Positions 33,625 to 45,099 of a stretch of DNA of 64,000 bases are shown here, in pieces. The notes beneath the pieces were generated by a model. The model ran no database searches. It was not told the DNA's origin and saw only the letters and a list, made by a program, of their open reading frames with translations. Each line of letters opens with the position of its first letter. Within the stretch, counting starts at the first letter, position 1. The position numbers and the translations under genes were made by a program. Source of the stretch: Zanthoxylum bungeanum (lineage: Eukaryota; Streptophyta; Magnoliopsida; Sapindales; Rutaceae); assembly GCA_019454045.1 (NCBI GenBank), contig SKCR01049637.1, positions 1 through 64,000 of the forward strand, written 5' to 3'.

Positions 33625-35878
33625 CACCATAGATGTCCTATGAAAATTATATTTTGTAGTAATATTTACTAGCAATGGCATGATTATGACCAAATGATCT
33701 GAAATCCTTAGTGCTGAGAACATAACTATGTGGGTGCAAAGTTCGGGCTTGAGATCCATCTATGTTGTGTAACCCAAGACAGAGAATACCATGCTAGTGA
33801 ATTGGGATGTTAAACAAGGTATCATGCATTCAGACATAATTTAAATACTTAGGATATTCTCATCTGTTTAACCTTCATACATGATGTCCCACCTTGACAT
33901 ATCTCGTACTTTTAATTTCGAGACGAAATTCTTTTAAGGAGTGAAGCATATAATATCCTAATTTTTCTCTAAAGGTATTTTAGGGTTTTTCCTAACTAAT
34001 GAATGGAAAAAGATTAAAATGAGATCAATTGGTCAAAGTGGATAAAATTAAATTTTTGATTTTTATGATTTAGAAGTAAAAGCTCAGAATTTTAGGGAGG
34101 TAAGTGATAATTGCCAAGTTAATATAAAGCTTTCATCTCTTTTCCTTTTCCACTAAAATCGTTTAGAGGGCCTTAGAGAAAGAAAATTGAGGAATGTGTG
34201 AGAAAGCTCAAAATCCGACTTTTGAAGGGATGATTTCCAGTGAGACAAGTGGGAAAATGCTAGAGGAAGCCTTTATGAGCTTTTTGGTGGCTGTATTATC
34301 ACTGAAAATAGTCAATTTTCGAAGAAAATAAGGGAGGAAATGATTTCAATTTTTCTCCGATTTAAGACTATCCAGAACTAGGTTTGATGCACAACACCAC
34401 TATTGAAATTAGGACGTTGGCACATCTACTGATGTCAGCGATTTGCGTAAAAGCCACTAGCGGGCTGATCATTTTATGAGGTAATGAACTCGAGCTTTGA
34501 CTTTTCTTATATTTAAGTGTATTATCGAGTTTATTACGCTAGTTAATTTAACAGTTTTGAGGTGTTTTATTGCATTTATTATTGAATTATGGAGTTGGAT
34601 GTGAAATGTGGATATATATGACTATTGTAGGCCCCATATGGGCATTTTTATGGTATTAGATTATAACTGTAAAATCCATGTTTTAAACAAAATTATGTCT
34701 AATTTTTCATTAGAATGTATATGGATTTTAATTAGAAAATCTATTGTCATCTCAAGTTCGAGGAGTTGTCGTAAGGTCAGCTATTAGAGATTACCGATCG
34801 GATGGATCATTTTCCGAGTGGGCTCTATGTGCATTCTAAGCCGTTCCAGGTAGGCCGCATGAGACTTATGGAGCAGTATAACCAACAAAAAAGATTGGAC
34901 GCACTGAGCACTATTGTTAGATCATTTCAACGTATCAAACATTGGGTTGAGGTAGGGATTCGGTTCACACCTTAATTTTGATTTTAATTTATTTGTTTAT
35001 ATCACTATATTGTGCATATAAAAATGATCTATTATGCATTTTAATACTAGCCATATTTACATGAAATGTGAGGTGGCGTGTTTTTATACATGTTTGTATG
35101 GTAGTAAAAATTAAAATGGAATGGACCTTTATTGGTAGTAAAATTAAAATTAAATATACGTAAAAATTGGTATATATGGAGCCCCATTGTGACACACATC
35201 TTGGATATTATATTGCCCTTTTACAGCATTTGCCTAAGTAAAGCTCTATTGTGGCTCGCTTTATAGATCCTGGTTGCCTCATTGAGGTAATTATTACGCA
35301 CCCTGAGTGGTGCTACTTGGACAGTGATGACACGCCCTTGGGTGTAAATTTTCTCCTAACCTTCGCATCGATATTTATTTTTACAAGACATATATATCTA
35401 TATAACATTCTAACCATGCTGGATTTTTGTAAAACCAATTAAGATGAGTTATTTAATCTGTACTGAGAGCGTGGATTGCTCACCCCTTAATATCAATAAT
35501 TCAGGTAAGACTCGAGTTGATATCTCGAGGATTTTGGACCGTGTTAAATGAATTCTCTTTGCAATACGATGTTGATATATCTCAGAGATATTTGACTTGT
35601 ATTTAAAATTATCAAGTTATAATTTATTTGGGTAATGCATTGCATAATCGGACCATTATTTAAATTTTGAATATTTATTCATGATAGATGTTCACATTTA
35701 ACTATGAGAATATTTTAAATATTTTTTACGTGATTTTATAAAACTTTTTTTTAAAAAAAAAAGTTTTCGAGACATATTTTAATTCTTTAATTGATTTCCT
35801 ATCATTTTTGACCATTTGATTTGTTTCTGAATTCGTTTTATTTTATATTATTTACCTAAAAATCACTGGTCATGACAA
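33625..35878 (+). mobile_element. Gypsy remnant: end of pol, purine tract and probable LTR
   Basis: Around 33915 the sequence AATTTCGAGACGAAATTC followed by AAGGAGTGAAG resembles the end of pol and purine tract in chromovirus-type gypsy elements, where a phrase like TTTCGAGGACGAAATTC precedes the 3' LTR. An LTR-like stretch follows from about 33950 (TATAATATCC) to about 35878 (GGTCATGACA). No integrase or RT motif is readable in 33625-33900. It continues the locus interrupted at 3539, so it predates element C. Boundaries are approximate. Confidence 0.55.
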
Positions 35879-36889
35879 TTACCAATGGCTAGACACGCTT
35901 GTAAACCTCACTTTCCGAACTCATATAATCTTAGGACGGATTTTGCATACCACAACAACAAGCCCAAGATTCATAATTAGATCTAATTCAGCCCAATCTT
36001 GTGCTAAGTTTCCGCGTCAACCATTCCAGAGGCGACATGTGGCAGGTGAAAATTCTGCCACAACAATAACTAATGAAAATATAGTAATTACATAATCCAA
36101 TCCAATTAAATCTTAAGACATATTACTAATATATATACTATTGTCTTCTTTATTTCATATCCATTTTCTCAAAATTCTTTACAATTCTTTTAATTATTTT
36201 TACGTTTTCAAAGCATTTCAAGTGACTCGACATATATGATATTACCTAGACTCATGGGGTAAAACAGTAAAAAAAGAGGCAATATAGGAGACGATTCATC
36301 AATTTTTTGTAATGACGACACATTTTGGAGGGTTTTTAAATAGCGATAAAATGATAAATGTTGCCAAACATAAGAGGCATTTTATTCATTTTCTCTAAAT
36401 TTGATAAAATAAATAAATAAATAAATAAATAAGAGAGGACAAATCATGACCTTGTTGATTATGGGAAAATAAATGAAACCTCCTATTATTTGGTGAAACT
36501 TAGTAAATCATTTTTCTTATTTTAAAATTAAGTAAATTCATTATTTTAACCTAATAAATCCTGAATCTCGATCGATATTTGAAATATTTAAATATTTGAT
36601 TTGAGATTCAAGACTTTTTCCATTCTGAATAAAAAAAAAATCATAAAAGTTTAATCACATTCAGGATGAGACGGGATCAAATTGGGACAAGACGATTGTC
36701 TCTACCTCAAAGTTTATAATAAAAATCAAAATATTTACTATATTTTCGCCAGAATGATTAGAAGAAATTGAATTTAAAGTGCATTTGAGTTTTAAAGGAA
36801 ACGCAACAATAATTGTGATATAATCTATTAATATATGGAATGAGAAGCATATACAAATTAAGCTTAAAAGTAGTGAATCTTTAAGCATC
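35879..36889. other. Intergenic, downstream of the methyltransferase gene
   Basis: AT-rich sequence without a gene. It holds a simple (AAAT)n tract at about 36404-36431. The 3' UTR of the minus-strand gene should begin below 36890, but no clear polyadenylation signal stands out. Confidence 0.6.
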
Positions 36890-38041
36890 CTAGAAGGGCT
36901 TCTCGAGCAAAGCTGAAAGGTACATCTCCCGAAGCTCTGGTCCACGATCAAGTTTTCTTCCTACCACCCACTTCAACTTGTTGAATCCAACGCTCTCGAT
37001 AAGTGGTACATAAACCTCTTGTAGTTGTTCTCCCACACAGAAGAAATGGTCAAGCCAGAATAGCCCACCTGGCCTCAGCACCCGATAGATATCAAACATC
37101 AAAAAATGTAGCAGCGTTGTAGGAATCCAGTTGCTCAACACGTGCATTGAATGAACAATATCTAATGTGTTTTCAAAAAATGGAAGCCTCTGCGATATAC
37201 TTATATACAAAGGCACAACACCCCTTGAAGCAATAAAGTTGTTGAATGGACCATTAAGATTCATTGAAGTTGTAACTATGGTTATGTTTCTTTCCATCAT
37301 TCTTACGGCAAACGTAGCAACACCACCACCAATGTCAAGCCCGATTCTGATGGTTCCAGGTTTCTTAGTGGCAAGCACTTCATCGATGGAAAAATCAAGC
37401 CCACCATTGCCTTTCTTTTGTGTCCAACGATTTTTCTCTGCTCCTTGAAGATCAAAGCAATCCTTACAGTCATCAAAACCCTTTTGTGTACGCTTCCGGT
37501 TAATAAGAGATGAGTAACTCTTGTATGTATATGCTGTCCATACAACTGATGAGTCGGGAGGAGTGGTCCAGAGGCTTTTAGGGAGAGGGTAGGGTTCAAG
37601 ATAGTGAGAGGGAGCTGCAGCACGGCAGCGCCGACGAGGGAGTGGCTCGCAGCCTTTGAGTAGGAGTTTTTGAGCTAGAAGCTCATCATCAGGGCAAGAA
37701 TCATTGACTTTGTAGGACATGTAGCGACGGAGTTCATCTGGAAAGAGGGTGCAAGCACGACCTACAGGAGGATAGATTGTGTCCGAATCAAAGTTTGTGT
37801 TGAATCCAAAAGGAAGTGTTTGTCCGGAAGTGAAGGCGAGGAATTCCACTGGGATGGTGGATGTGTTGTCACTGACCGAGACAGATTGGGTGGTGGTGGT
37901 AGTACTTGGCCGCTTGATGAGGTAACAAGAAGAGGAATTAAAGATGGATGAAAGAAACAATGTTATGAGATTTGTTGACAAGAGGAGGAAGATAAACAAG
38001 AGATTCGTTGAGAGAGACTTGGGTTTATGAGGGGAATCCAT
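36890..38041 (-). CDS. SAM-dependent methyltransferase-like protein, plant-specific, single exon (383 aa)
   Basis: Intact intronless gene, ATG at 38041, TAG at 36890. Residues 14-36 form one hydrophobic segment, suggesting a membrane-anchored protein in the secretory pathway with the rest lumenal, then a Ser/Thr-rich linker (45-60). A plant-specific region has PDDELLAQKLLLKGCEPLPR and RRRC (about 117-139). The Rossmann-type methyltransferase core runs about 230-335: motif I LDIGGGVATFAVRM (235-248), a TTSMNLNGPFNNF acidic-strand region, LPFFENTLDIVHSMHVLSNW (286-305) and DIYRVLRPGGLFWLDHFF (317-334). It resembles Arabidopsis proteins annotated as putative methyltransferases of the At1g29790 type; length fits. 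The substrate is unknown. It is the only undamaged host gene in the window. Confidence 0.93.
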   Translation of the reverse strand: MDSPHKPKSLSTNLLFIFLLLSTNLITLFLSSIFNSSSCYLIKRPSTTTTTQSVSVSDNTSTIPVEFLAFTSGQTLPFGFNTNFDSDTIYPPVGRACTLFPDELRRYMSYKVNDSCPDDELLAQKLLLKGCEPLPRRRCRAAAPSHYLEPYPLPKSLWTTPPDSSVVWTAYTYKSYSSLINRKRTQKGFDDCKDCFDLQGAEKNRWTQKKGNGGLDFSIDEVLATKKPGTIRIGLDIGGGVATFAVRMMERNITIVTTSMNLNGPFNNFIASRGVVPLYISISQRLPFFENTLDIVHSMHVLSNWIPTTLLHFLMFDIYRVLRPGGLFWLDHFFCVGEQLQEVYVPLIESVGFNKLKWVVGRKLDRGPELREMYLSALLEKPF

Positions 38042-38125
38042 TGCGTTAATTTAGATCAAAAAGTTCACATAGAGATGAAGATTAGGTTAAGTGAGCTCTC
38101 TAATAATAATGAAATGTTTTAATTT

Positions 38126-38133
38126 GCTTATAG
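38126..38133 (-). promoter_or_regulatory. Weak TATA-like candidate for the methyltransferase gene
   Basis: CTATAAGC on the minus strand lies about 85 bp upstream of the ATG. Placement suits a short 5' UTR, but the motif is a poor TATA match in AT-rich DNA. A small GATGC repeat (38139-38157) lies just upstream. Confidence 0.25.
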
Positions 38134-38702
38134 TTATTGATGCGATGCGATGCGCATTCGATAATAAGAAAATGGTCAAATGGATATAAAATAAATGCCA
38201 TCTATAAAGATTGTTTAATGAAAATATTTCAATCAAATAAATTGGACATACAATACTTCATATTTCTTAAAGGAAGCAGTTACAACCTACTTTAAAAATA
38301 TTGTAGCAGGTAGTGGAACTTGTGTAGTCGGTCAACATTTGTAGCTTGAGCAAAGTCAACTTCATTTAATTTATTGCATGGATTTTCAAAAAAAATCTAA
38401 CCAAATAGTGCGAATTTCACATGTTAAGATCCGAATAAACAGGTAAAATCAAAGCCAAAAAGGAGCCTTTTCGTAGAGCTCGAGGTTAATAAATTACTCC
38501 TTCTTTAGCTGGTATTTAGTATTTTAAAAAAATAATGCGGACAGCACCAGATGATCCGCAAATTAAGTTACAGAGCCTTCAATTCGATCAATGCTTGTAT
38601 AGGCATCCTATACGTAAAAACCCTATACTAATGTCATATGAAATAAATCAATGCTTCCTTTTGCATACTATAATAACCACAAATTAGTAAAAAGGTAAAA
38701 TG
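38134..38702. other. Upstream of the methyltransferase gene; no gene seen
   Basis: AT-rich intergenic DNA between the gene and the plastid-derived insertion. No coding or repeat signal is evident. Confidence 0.5.
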
Positions 38703-39113
38703 GAGCTCTTGCAATTGGGTCGTTGCGATTACGGGTTGGATGTCTAATTGTCCAGGCGGTAATGATAGTATCTTGTACCTGAACCGGTGGCTCACTTTTT
38801 CTAAGTAATGGGAAGAGGACCGAAACATGCCACTGAAAGACTCTACTGAGACAAAGATGGGCTGTCAAGAACGTAGAAGAGGTAGGATGGGCGGTTGGTC
38901 AGATCTAGTATGGATCATACATGGACGGTAGTTGGAGTCGGCGGCCTTCTTAGGGTTCCCTCATCTGGGATCCCTGGGGAAGAGGATCAAGTTGGCCCTT
39001 GCGAACAGCTTGATGCACTATCTCCCTTCAAACCCTTTGAGCGAAATGCGACAAAAGGAAGGAAAATACATGGACCGACCCCATCGTCTCCACCCCGTAG
39101 GAACTACGAGATC
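38703..39113 (+). pseudogene. trnA-UGC: Nuclear plastid DNA insertion: trnA-UGC 5' exon end and group II intron part
   Basis: The stretch CTCTTGCAATTGGGTCG matches the anticodon end of the plastid trnA-UGC 5' exon running into its intron. It continues colinearly through GGTAATGATAGTATCTTGTA, GACGGTAGTTGGAGTCGGCG and GAACTACGAGATC of the intron as I recall it from the inverted repeat of angiosperm plastids. The 5' exon is cut: five bases of GAGCTCCGCTCTTG are missing and the acceptor and D arms are absent, so no tRNA can form. Scattered changes, many C to T or G to A, show some age. Open frames here are plastid intron sequence, not genes. Confidence 0.88.
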
Positions 39114-40197
39114 GGAAAAACTACAATTAGTGTTAACCAAGGAAAATAATTCGTGGTAAAGACAAGATCACTTGGCCCAGAAAAACCGTGCTCGAAACTC
39201 GAAAATATAATATATTCTTATTTTTTTTCGAGTACGGGTTTTTGTCGGTAATCGGTAAAAAAAATAAGAAACTGTATTTAGAAGGGATTCAGATGGGTTT
39301 TGGTAACGTATCAATAAGCTAGACCCATGCTTCGAGTTGTTTCATGCCATAAATAAACCCGAACACTCAAGAAATAAAATCTTGATTAAAGGGTTAAAAT
39401 GGATTTCTTGAGACAATACCAAAAACTTAAAAACTCAAATTATAGGCCACAACGATTTTTTTTTTATAAAAAAACCAAACATGAAGGGCTTAAATGAAAT
39501 TTTTTACATTTAATTGATTAATTAAATTATTTATAAAATCAATAATTTTATTCATATTGTATTTTATGGATTTTTATGGATATTACCGATTTTGTGATTT
39601 ATTATTATTAAATGTTGCATGAGTGTTTTGGTAAATATAGACATTATGCATATACCATAGAATCACACATGAAGTCGGTCTTAGTCATAAAGATTTGATA
39701 GTGTCACAAGATTACCGTTGGTGAGAGTCTGTAAGGTGTCTTGGATGTTTTTACGGCATATGAGTCTATAGACCCTATGCGGACAGTGGTAAGACTGTCG
39801 TTAGTGAAAGTCTATAAAATTTTCTGGATGTTTGACCACACAAGAGTCTTATATATTGGTGGATAGGACCGCCATAGGTTAGAGACCATAAATCACGTGC
39901 AGAGTTATATTGAAGGCTCCTGAGCCTATGTTGGATATGATGGCAAAGCCCTGCAGGAGTTCTGGAGAGTAGGTGGACAAGATCGTTTTCAGTGTAGCGA
40001 TTCTAAATCTTGTGTAGACAATATGGCAAGTCTACAGTTGTGGAAATTCCACAGGGTGTCCTACATGACCATGTAAGTTAGTTCAATTTTTATTGGCAAT
40101 GTCCGTAACAAAATAAGTTCAATTGAGTTGTAATAAGTCTTGAAGAACTTAGAGCAATTGGACTGGTATTTGGCAAAGCTGGAGCAAATTCGTTATT
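39114..40197. other. Repeat-like DNA, no gene
   Basis: AT-rich first part, then (39660-40080) loosely repeated phrases such as AGAGTCT, GTGAAAGTCTATA and GGATGTTT. Its character is that of LTR or leader DNA, but no boundary or family could be fixed. Confidence 0.4.
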
Positions 40198-40432
40198 GTT
40201 GCGTTCGTTGAAGCGTTCGAACGTGTGGCGTTAGTGGCACGTTTGCTGTTGGGTTCGAACGAAATATTCTAGAGATCAAACGTTCGTGGTGCGTTCGCCT
40301 AAGCGTTCGAACGAAACATTCCAGAGAGCAAATATTCGTGGTGCGTTCGAGTAAGCGTTCTAATGAACCTTTCCAAAGAGCACGCGTTCGTGGCGCGTTC
40401 GAGTGGCGTTCGAATGCCCGTGCAGAACTGAG
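40198..40432. repeat. CGTTCGAACG-rich repeat cluster
   Basis: About four degenerate units with CGTTCGTGGTGCGTTCG, AAGCGTTCGAACGAAAC and ATTCCAGAGAGCA. They share core and tail with 32568-32965, and the sequence after it (ACTGAGTTATTTT) also follows the array in D+ at about 16476. Confidence 0.85.
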
Positions 40433-40702
40433 TTATTTTGGACGTGTTTTTAACCTAATTTGATATTGTGAAGTCTCTCTTTTTACCCTACCTATGTAAA
40501 GAACACATAGCCACATTCCCCAGTGTTGAAAATACATTCCCTTGAGCCAAAAAATTACATAGATTTTCAACCTCATTGTTCATCATCTTGAAGACTCTTT
40601 TGAATCTCTTGTCATCGTTTCCTTGGTGATATAGATCTGTGATTTATCATCAATGCAACCAAAATCAATTTCCTAATCCTTTAGAGTTCTCAAGGAGGAA
40701 GA
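40433..40702. other. Left flank of the solo LTR, probably part of another LTR
   Basis: Non-coding. Together with 42684-43140 it looks like one interrupted LTR or leader (R/U5-type text such as TTATAGTGGATTTGGGCT on the far side). Family not determined. Confidence 0.4.
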
Positions 40703-42678
40703 TGTTGAGATATATGCCCTAGAGCTTCATGTATTGTAAACGGAATTGATTATTGTAATAATAGTAAATGCATTATTCATTTTTCAAATATGTTTGATTT
40801 ATATCGCATATTGTCCAATTGTATTGTTTACCTTGATTACTTTTGTAGCTTCAAACTGAATGTATGTTTGATACACAAGAGGATTTAAGTCTGAAGTTTG
40901 GAATCTAAATAGTCCATAGAGAGCAAGCAAAAATGATACTTTGTTTGTGGTATATTTATAGCCGCGGTCCATTCTATACTTGTATGACGACCTTGATCCG
41001 GGATCGTTCATGTAGTGTCATGGGAGTGGAGACACCTTGTATGATGAGATCATATAGGACTTGACTCAGATAAATACAAATTTCTTTTAATATCCGTTAA
41101 CCGAAGAAATTCATTTTATCTAATAGATGGTCATATATGGATTCGATCTTAATCCTGAGTGTATTACGAACTCATACATGACAGGCTAAGTCCTTTGATT
41201 TACTGTGGTGAGGTTGGTGTTGCATTCCCGGCCAATAACTACGTATTTTGGGATATGGTTTGGTGTGTAACAGAGAACGTTTTAATAGATATGGAATTCA
41301 CTAATTCTTATGAGAAGCAGAATAATATCTCTTTTAAGAGTTGATTCGAGACTTGAACAATTTGAGCGCTTAACTTTTCTATTACGAATGGAAAGTTTTA
41401 TATTCATAATTGTTATGAATTAATTATTCATTATAGAATCAATGGTGCTTAAGAGACAAAATATTTAGAGGGGTTTAACTGACTTATGACCCGGCTCTAT
41501 TTATGAGATATTCGTGAAGGGCTATATCCATATGTAATGATTATGACTATATCGATGGACACCGAAGTTGTTCGACTTATATTTTCCATCTACGATAACG
41601 GGAGTTCAACTTCAAGTTTTTAGTGGAATAACACGGAGTTAATAATTCGTAATATTTAATTTAAGAGTTTAATTAATATTTCAGAATTATTGGAGCTCGA
41701 AATCGTAGGTCTATTTGGTCCATGTGCTAGCTCGATTAACTGTAGCAAACCTAATATAATTAGATTGTCTAATGATATACTCACATTATTTTTATATATT
41801 ATTAATAAGATTAATAATATATTTTGTCACAAATGAAAACTATGTTAAAATTAGTTTAACTTAATATTTTCCAGAATTTTTTGATTATGAGATAATCAAA
41901 TTTTGATTATGAGATAATAAATTTAGTAATAATTATGAGATAATTATTACATCACAATTAAGCTTATGACATCATTATTAAGATAATGATTTTTAAATTT
42001 TCTTGGAGACAAAACCTAATGGCTTGTCATGTTCTCCAACAATTTATGTCTAAGATTAGGTATTACCTAATTATTTTTATTTGTCCATTTCACATGTCTT
42101 TGGATGGCACTCCATTCCTTTGTGTTGGCCATTACCATTCAATGGCATGTGAAGGATTTGTGATAAGAATAATTATTTTTGGAAGAGAATGTTATCTCTA
42201 CCATCTCCACTCTTTCATTAAATGAATCAATACATAATAGTTGTGTGAGAGTTAGAGAAAAATAATTATTTTCTCAAGTATTGAGAAGAAAAAGAAAGAA
42301 GAGTGAATTAGATACTTGATCTTCTTCATCATATATTTCAAAGGCCAAAATCCTTTTGTGACAATACAACTTCATTCTCTAAATTATTTAGAGTTTGATT
42401 TTATACTTCTCTAAGAAGTTTAGAGTTGTTCTTTGTGAGTGAAGCCCATATTTCGGTTTGTTGGTTTCGAGTCATAGTTCGGAAGATCGGGTGGTTGATC
42501 CAAGTGTTGGACATCAAAGGAAACTCATATACATCAAAGGAGAAAAATCCATTCTTCAAGTGTTGGAGGATTTCGGCTACAAGGAAAATGAGAAGGCAAA
42601 GAAAATTTTAATGGTCCATACCGGAGCCGGTGCTCACATTAGCAACTTCCGCTGCGCCAAGGAAAGTCGTTTCCTATA
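40703..42678 (+). mobile_element. Complete solo LTR of copia family A (1976 bp)
   Basis: It begins TGTTGAGATATATGCC and ends TTTCCTATA, flanked by GAAGA at 40698-40702 and 42679-42683. The start matches 2183 and 46895; the end matches 1-146. The terminal CA has become TA. No internal region remains, so it arose by recombination between two LTRs of a full element. It gives the reference length for family A. Confidence 0.9.
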
Positions 42679-42683
42679 GAAGA

Positions 42684-44962
42684 TTGGTAGTCAGAGTTCC
42701 AGAGTACTTGCAGAGTTGATCCGCTCAGAGACTTCAGAGGTTCTGAAGAAATCTTGGGATACGGGCTCGAGGATTTCTTCGAGTTCTTGCAGTCTAAAGG
42801 TACTAGAGTCGGTGGAGTTACCATCACTGTAAGATTTTCTCTTTATAGTGGATTTGGGCTGGTAGCCGAGATACCCGGAGTGGTTTTTTACTCGCACGAG
42901 TTCTCCACTTCGTCACCAAAATAACTATGTTGATTTTGTATGGTTGAAATTTATTTTCTACATTATTATTTATTGCCTGAATATTTTTCTTTGGTCTATA
43001 ATTGCGTAGATATAAAGTGGAGTAGTTGTTAATTTGATTATTCCATACACACATTAATTATGACTTGTCTTTGTTAATTATGATAAATTTCGTATAGGGT
43101 CTGAATCTTGGTTAAATACGAACTTTCATGTAGGTTTTCAGAGAACTATGTTTTGATGTGAGAGTTAGACTTATGATAAGCACTGTGACATATGATTATG
43201 TGCATGTATATGATTTGTGTAGGGCTATTTACACTCTAAAAATTTCTATGGAAATTTTATTATTAAACACTCATGTGGTAATTTTAAAATTTTGATTTTA
43301 CTTTGTACACTCTTTAATATATCAAAAACACCCTCAGTTAAATAATTTATATTAATTAATTTTATTTACTTTACACAATCATAAAAATTAATACACTCAA
43401 AAAAAATATTTTAATTCTTCTTCCTCTATCTCTCTCATTTTGTTAGAATTTTTATTTTCATTTCATTTTATTTACAAATACACTATTTATTCTTATATTA
43501 TATTAAAAATTATTTTATCAATTACTTTAGTTATTTGAACACCAAAGTTTTTTAGCTACATCATCGCCAAATATTTTATTGAACTATTGTATGCAAGAAA
43601 TATATATTGTCTCCCATCTTTTAGCATAAAAATTATGAAATCTTTACCAACAGTTTGCTACAGTTGGGATATGATGCTCTGGTATCAAGAACACTTGTAT
43701 ACTTATTATTGTTAGATACTTTTATTATTTTTCTTTACATAAACGGAATAATTTATCATTTGAGTTACTTTTATTACTCTTATTTACATGTATGGATACA
43801 AGTATTTGACAATGACAAAAAAAATCAATTTGCAACTCTAATATGTACACGATTTACCATTATAATTCCCTTTTGATTAAAAAAATTGAAAATAATAAAT
43901 TTTCACTATAACCTTAACAATCAAATAGTAAACCATCAATCAATAGGTTTTAGATTTGGAAGAAAAGAAAAAAGAAAAGAAAACAACAAATAAGAAATCC
44001 AAAAGAATAAAATATACGATATTTTTTTTTAAATAATTTCCATCAATCAAAAAATAAAAAGCAAGAATTCACATATCTTTTCCCCCCTTATTTTAATCTT
44101 TAAAATCCAATGAATAGCCCCACAAAATTTGCCTTAAAATATTTCAATTAAGAAAATAAAAGATTTTAGGGTCTGAAGATATGAGAGAGATGGATCGGTT
44201 GTGCCTAATGAGTGTCTAGAGAAATAATATCTACTATAAATTATCTTTAATAATAATTTACATTATAGATATTTTAGTAATTAATATTTTCATTAAAATA
44301 GGTGTGTTCAAAGAATAATTTAAACTCGGTCATATGATTTTATCATTTATCAGTTTAATGATTTTGAGATCTTCTGGATTTCACTGGTCTCGGATTTCGT
44401 ATTTTGAGATGTGTTTTGAACTGTATCTTAATTAAATAGCCCTGCAGCAATATTAGGCAGAATGGTTTTGAAATAAATAATCAGAATCCAACAAGTTTTT
44501 TTCCCCAAATGCTTACCCTTAATTACTTCCTCTTGAATTAGACGAATTCGAATCTCTGCAGATTGCAGCTTCAAGCTATAAATACGGCAACTATGTACTT
44601 AAGCTCTCATTGGTTAATATAACTGTTTATTTTATTTAGATTATGTTTATAATATATATGTTTAAATTATGATGTTGAGAATGGTACAAAACTTTGGTTT
44701 AATTATGTAAATCGCTGTTATGTTTTTTAATTTATGTTCCTAATAACAGATTTAGGTAAAATAAACAGAGAATCAATAAACCTAAATGAAAAAAAGCACG
44801 GACTAGATAAGCTGAATACGACCAGCAAAAGGAATGTACAAAGCCAACTCTTAGCTCTATCAATAATAAGCTCCACCAAAACAAAAGCCAACTCTTGGCT
44901 CTATTAATATACGCTCCACCAAAACAAGCCAATCAAAGCTCGAAGCTTTGTAAGATAACGAA
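42684..44962. other. Non-coding: LTR-like flank, then AT-rich DNA
   Basis: 42684-43140 reads like the end of an LTR and leader (see 40433-40702). 43141-44730 is very AT-rich with no gene. At 44843-44929 a 44-bp unit (GCCAACTCTTAGCTCTAT and following) is present twice in tandem. Confidence 0.5.
44843..44929. repeat. Direct tandem duplication, 2 x 44 bp
   Basis: GCCAACTCTT-RGCTCTAT ... CTCCACCAAAACAA occurs at 44843 and again at 44887 with a few changes. Confidence 0.75.
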
Positions 44963-45091
44963 TAGGGGGTGTTCACCCGTGACCCAACCGCAAAATTCGG
45001 GTCGGGTCGGATTGACCCGAAAAACACTAATTTCTTTTGAAATCCGAACGAGTCGGGTCACAGATTGACCCGAAAATTTTGAACACCGCTA
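44963..45091. mobile_element. hAT-type MITE (129 bp)
   Basis: Terminal inverted repeats TAGGGGGTGTTCA and TGAACACCGCTA (reverse TAGCGGTGTTCA) enclose a GC-richer interior with GACCCGAA inverted motifs. The 8-bp target duplication ATAACGAA is perfect at 44955-44962 and 45092-45099. The size, repeat sequence and 8-bp duplication fit a non-autonomous hAT element; a transposase from elsewhere would be needed. Confidence 0.88.
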
Positions 45092-45099
45092 ATAACGAA

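Noticed and set aside
36404..36431. (AAAT)n tract as a functional signal
   Set aside because: Simple microsatellite in AT-rich DNA with no supporting context.
38703..38760. A nuclear tRNA-Ala gene
   Set aside because: Only the anticodon end of the 5' exon is present, with plastid intron behind it; no acceptor, D or T arm.
38895..39159. Two overlapping open frames as host genes
   Set aside because: They lie in plastid trnA intron sequence and run into unrelated nuclear DNA.
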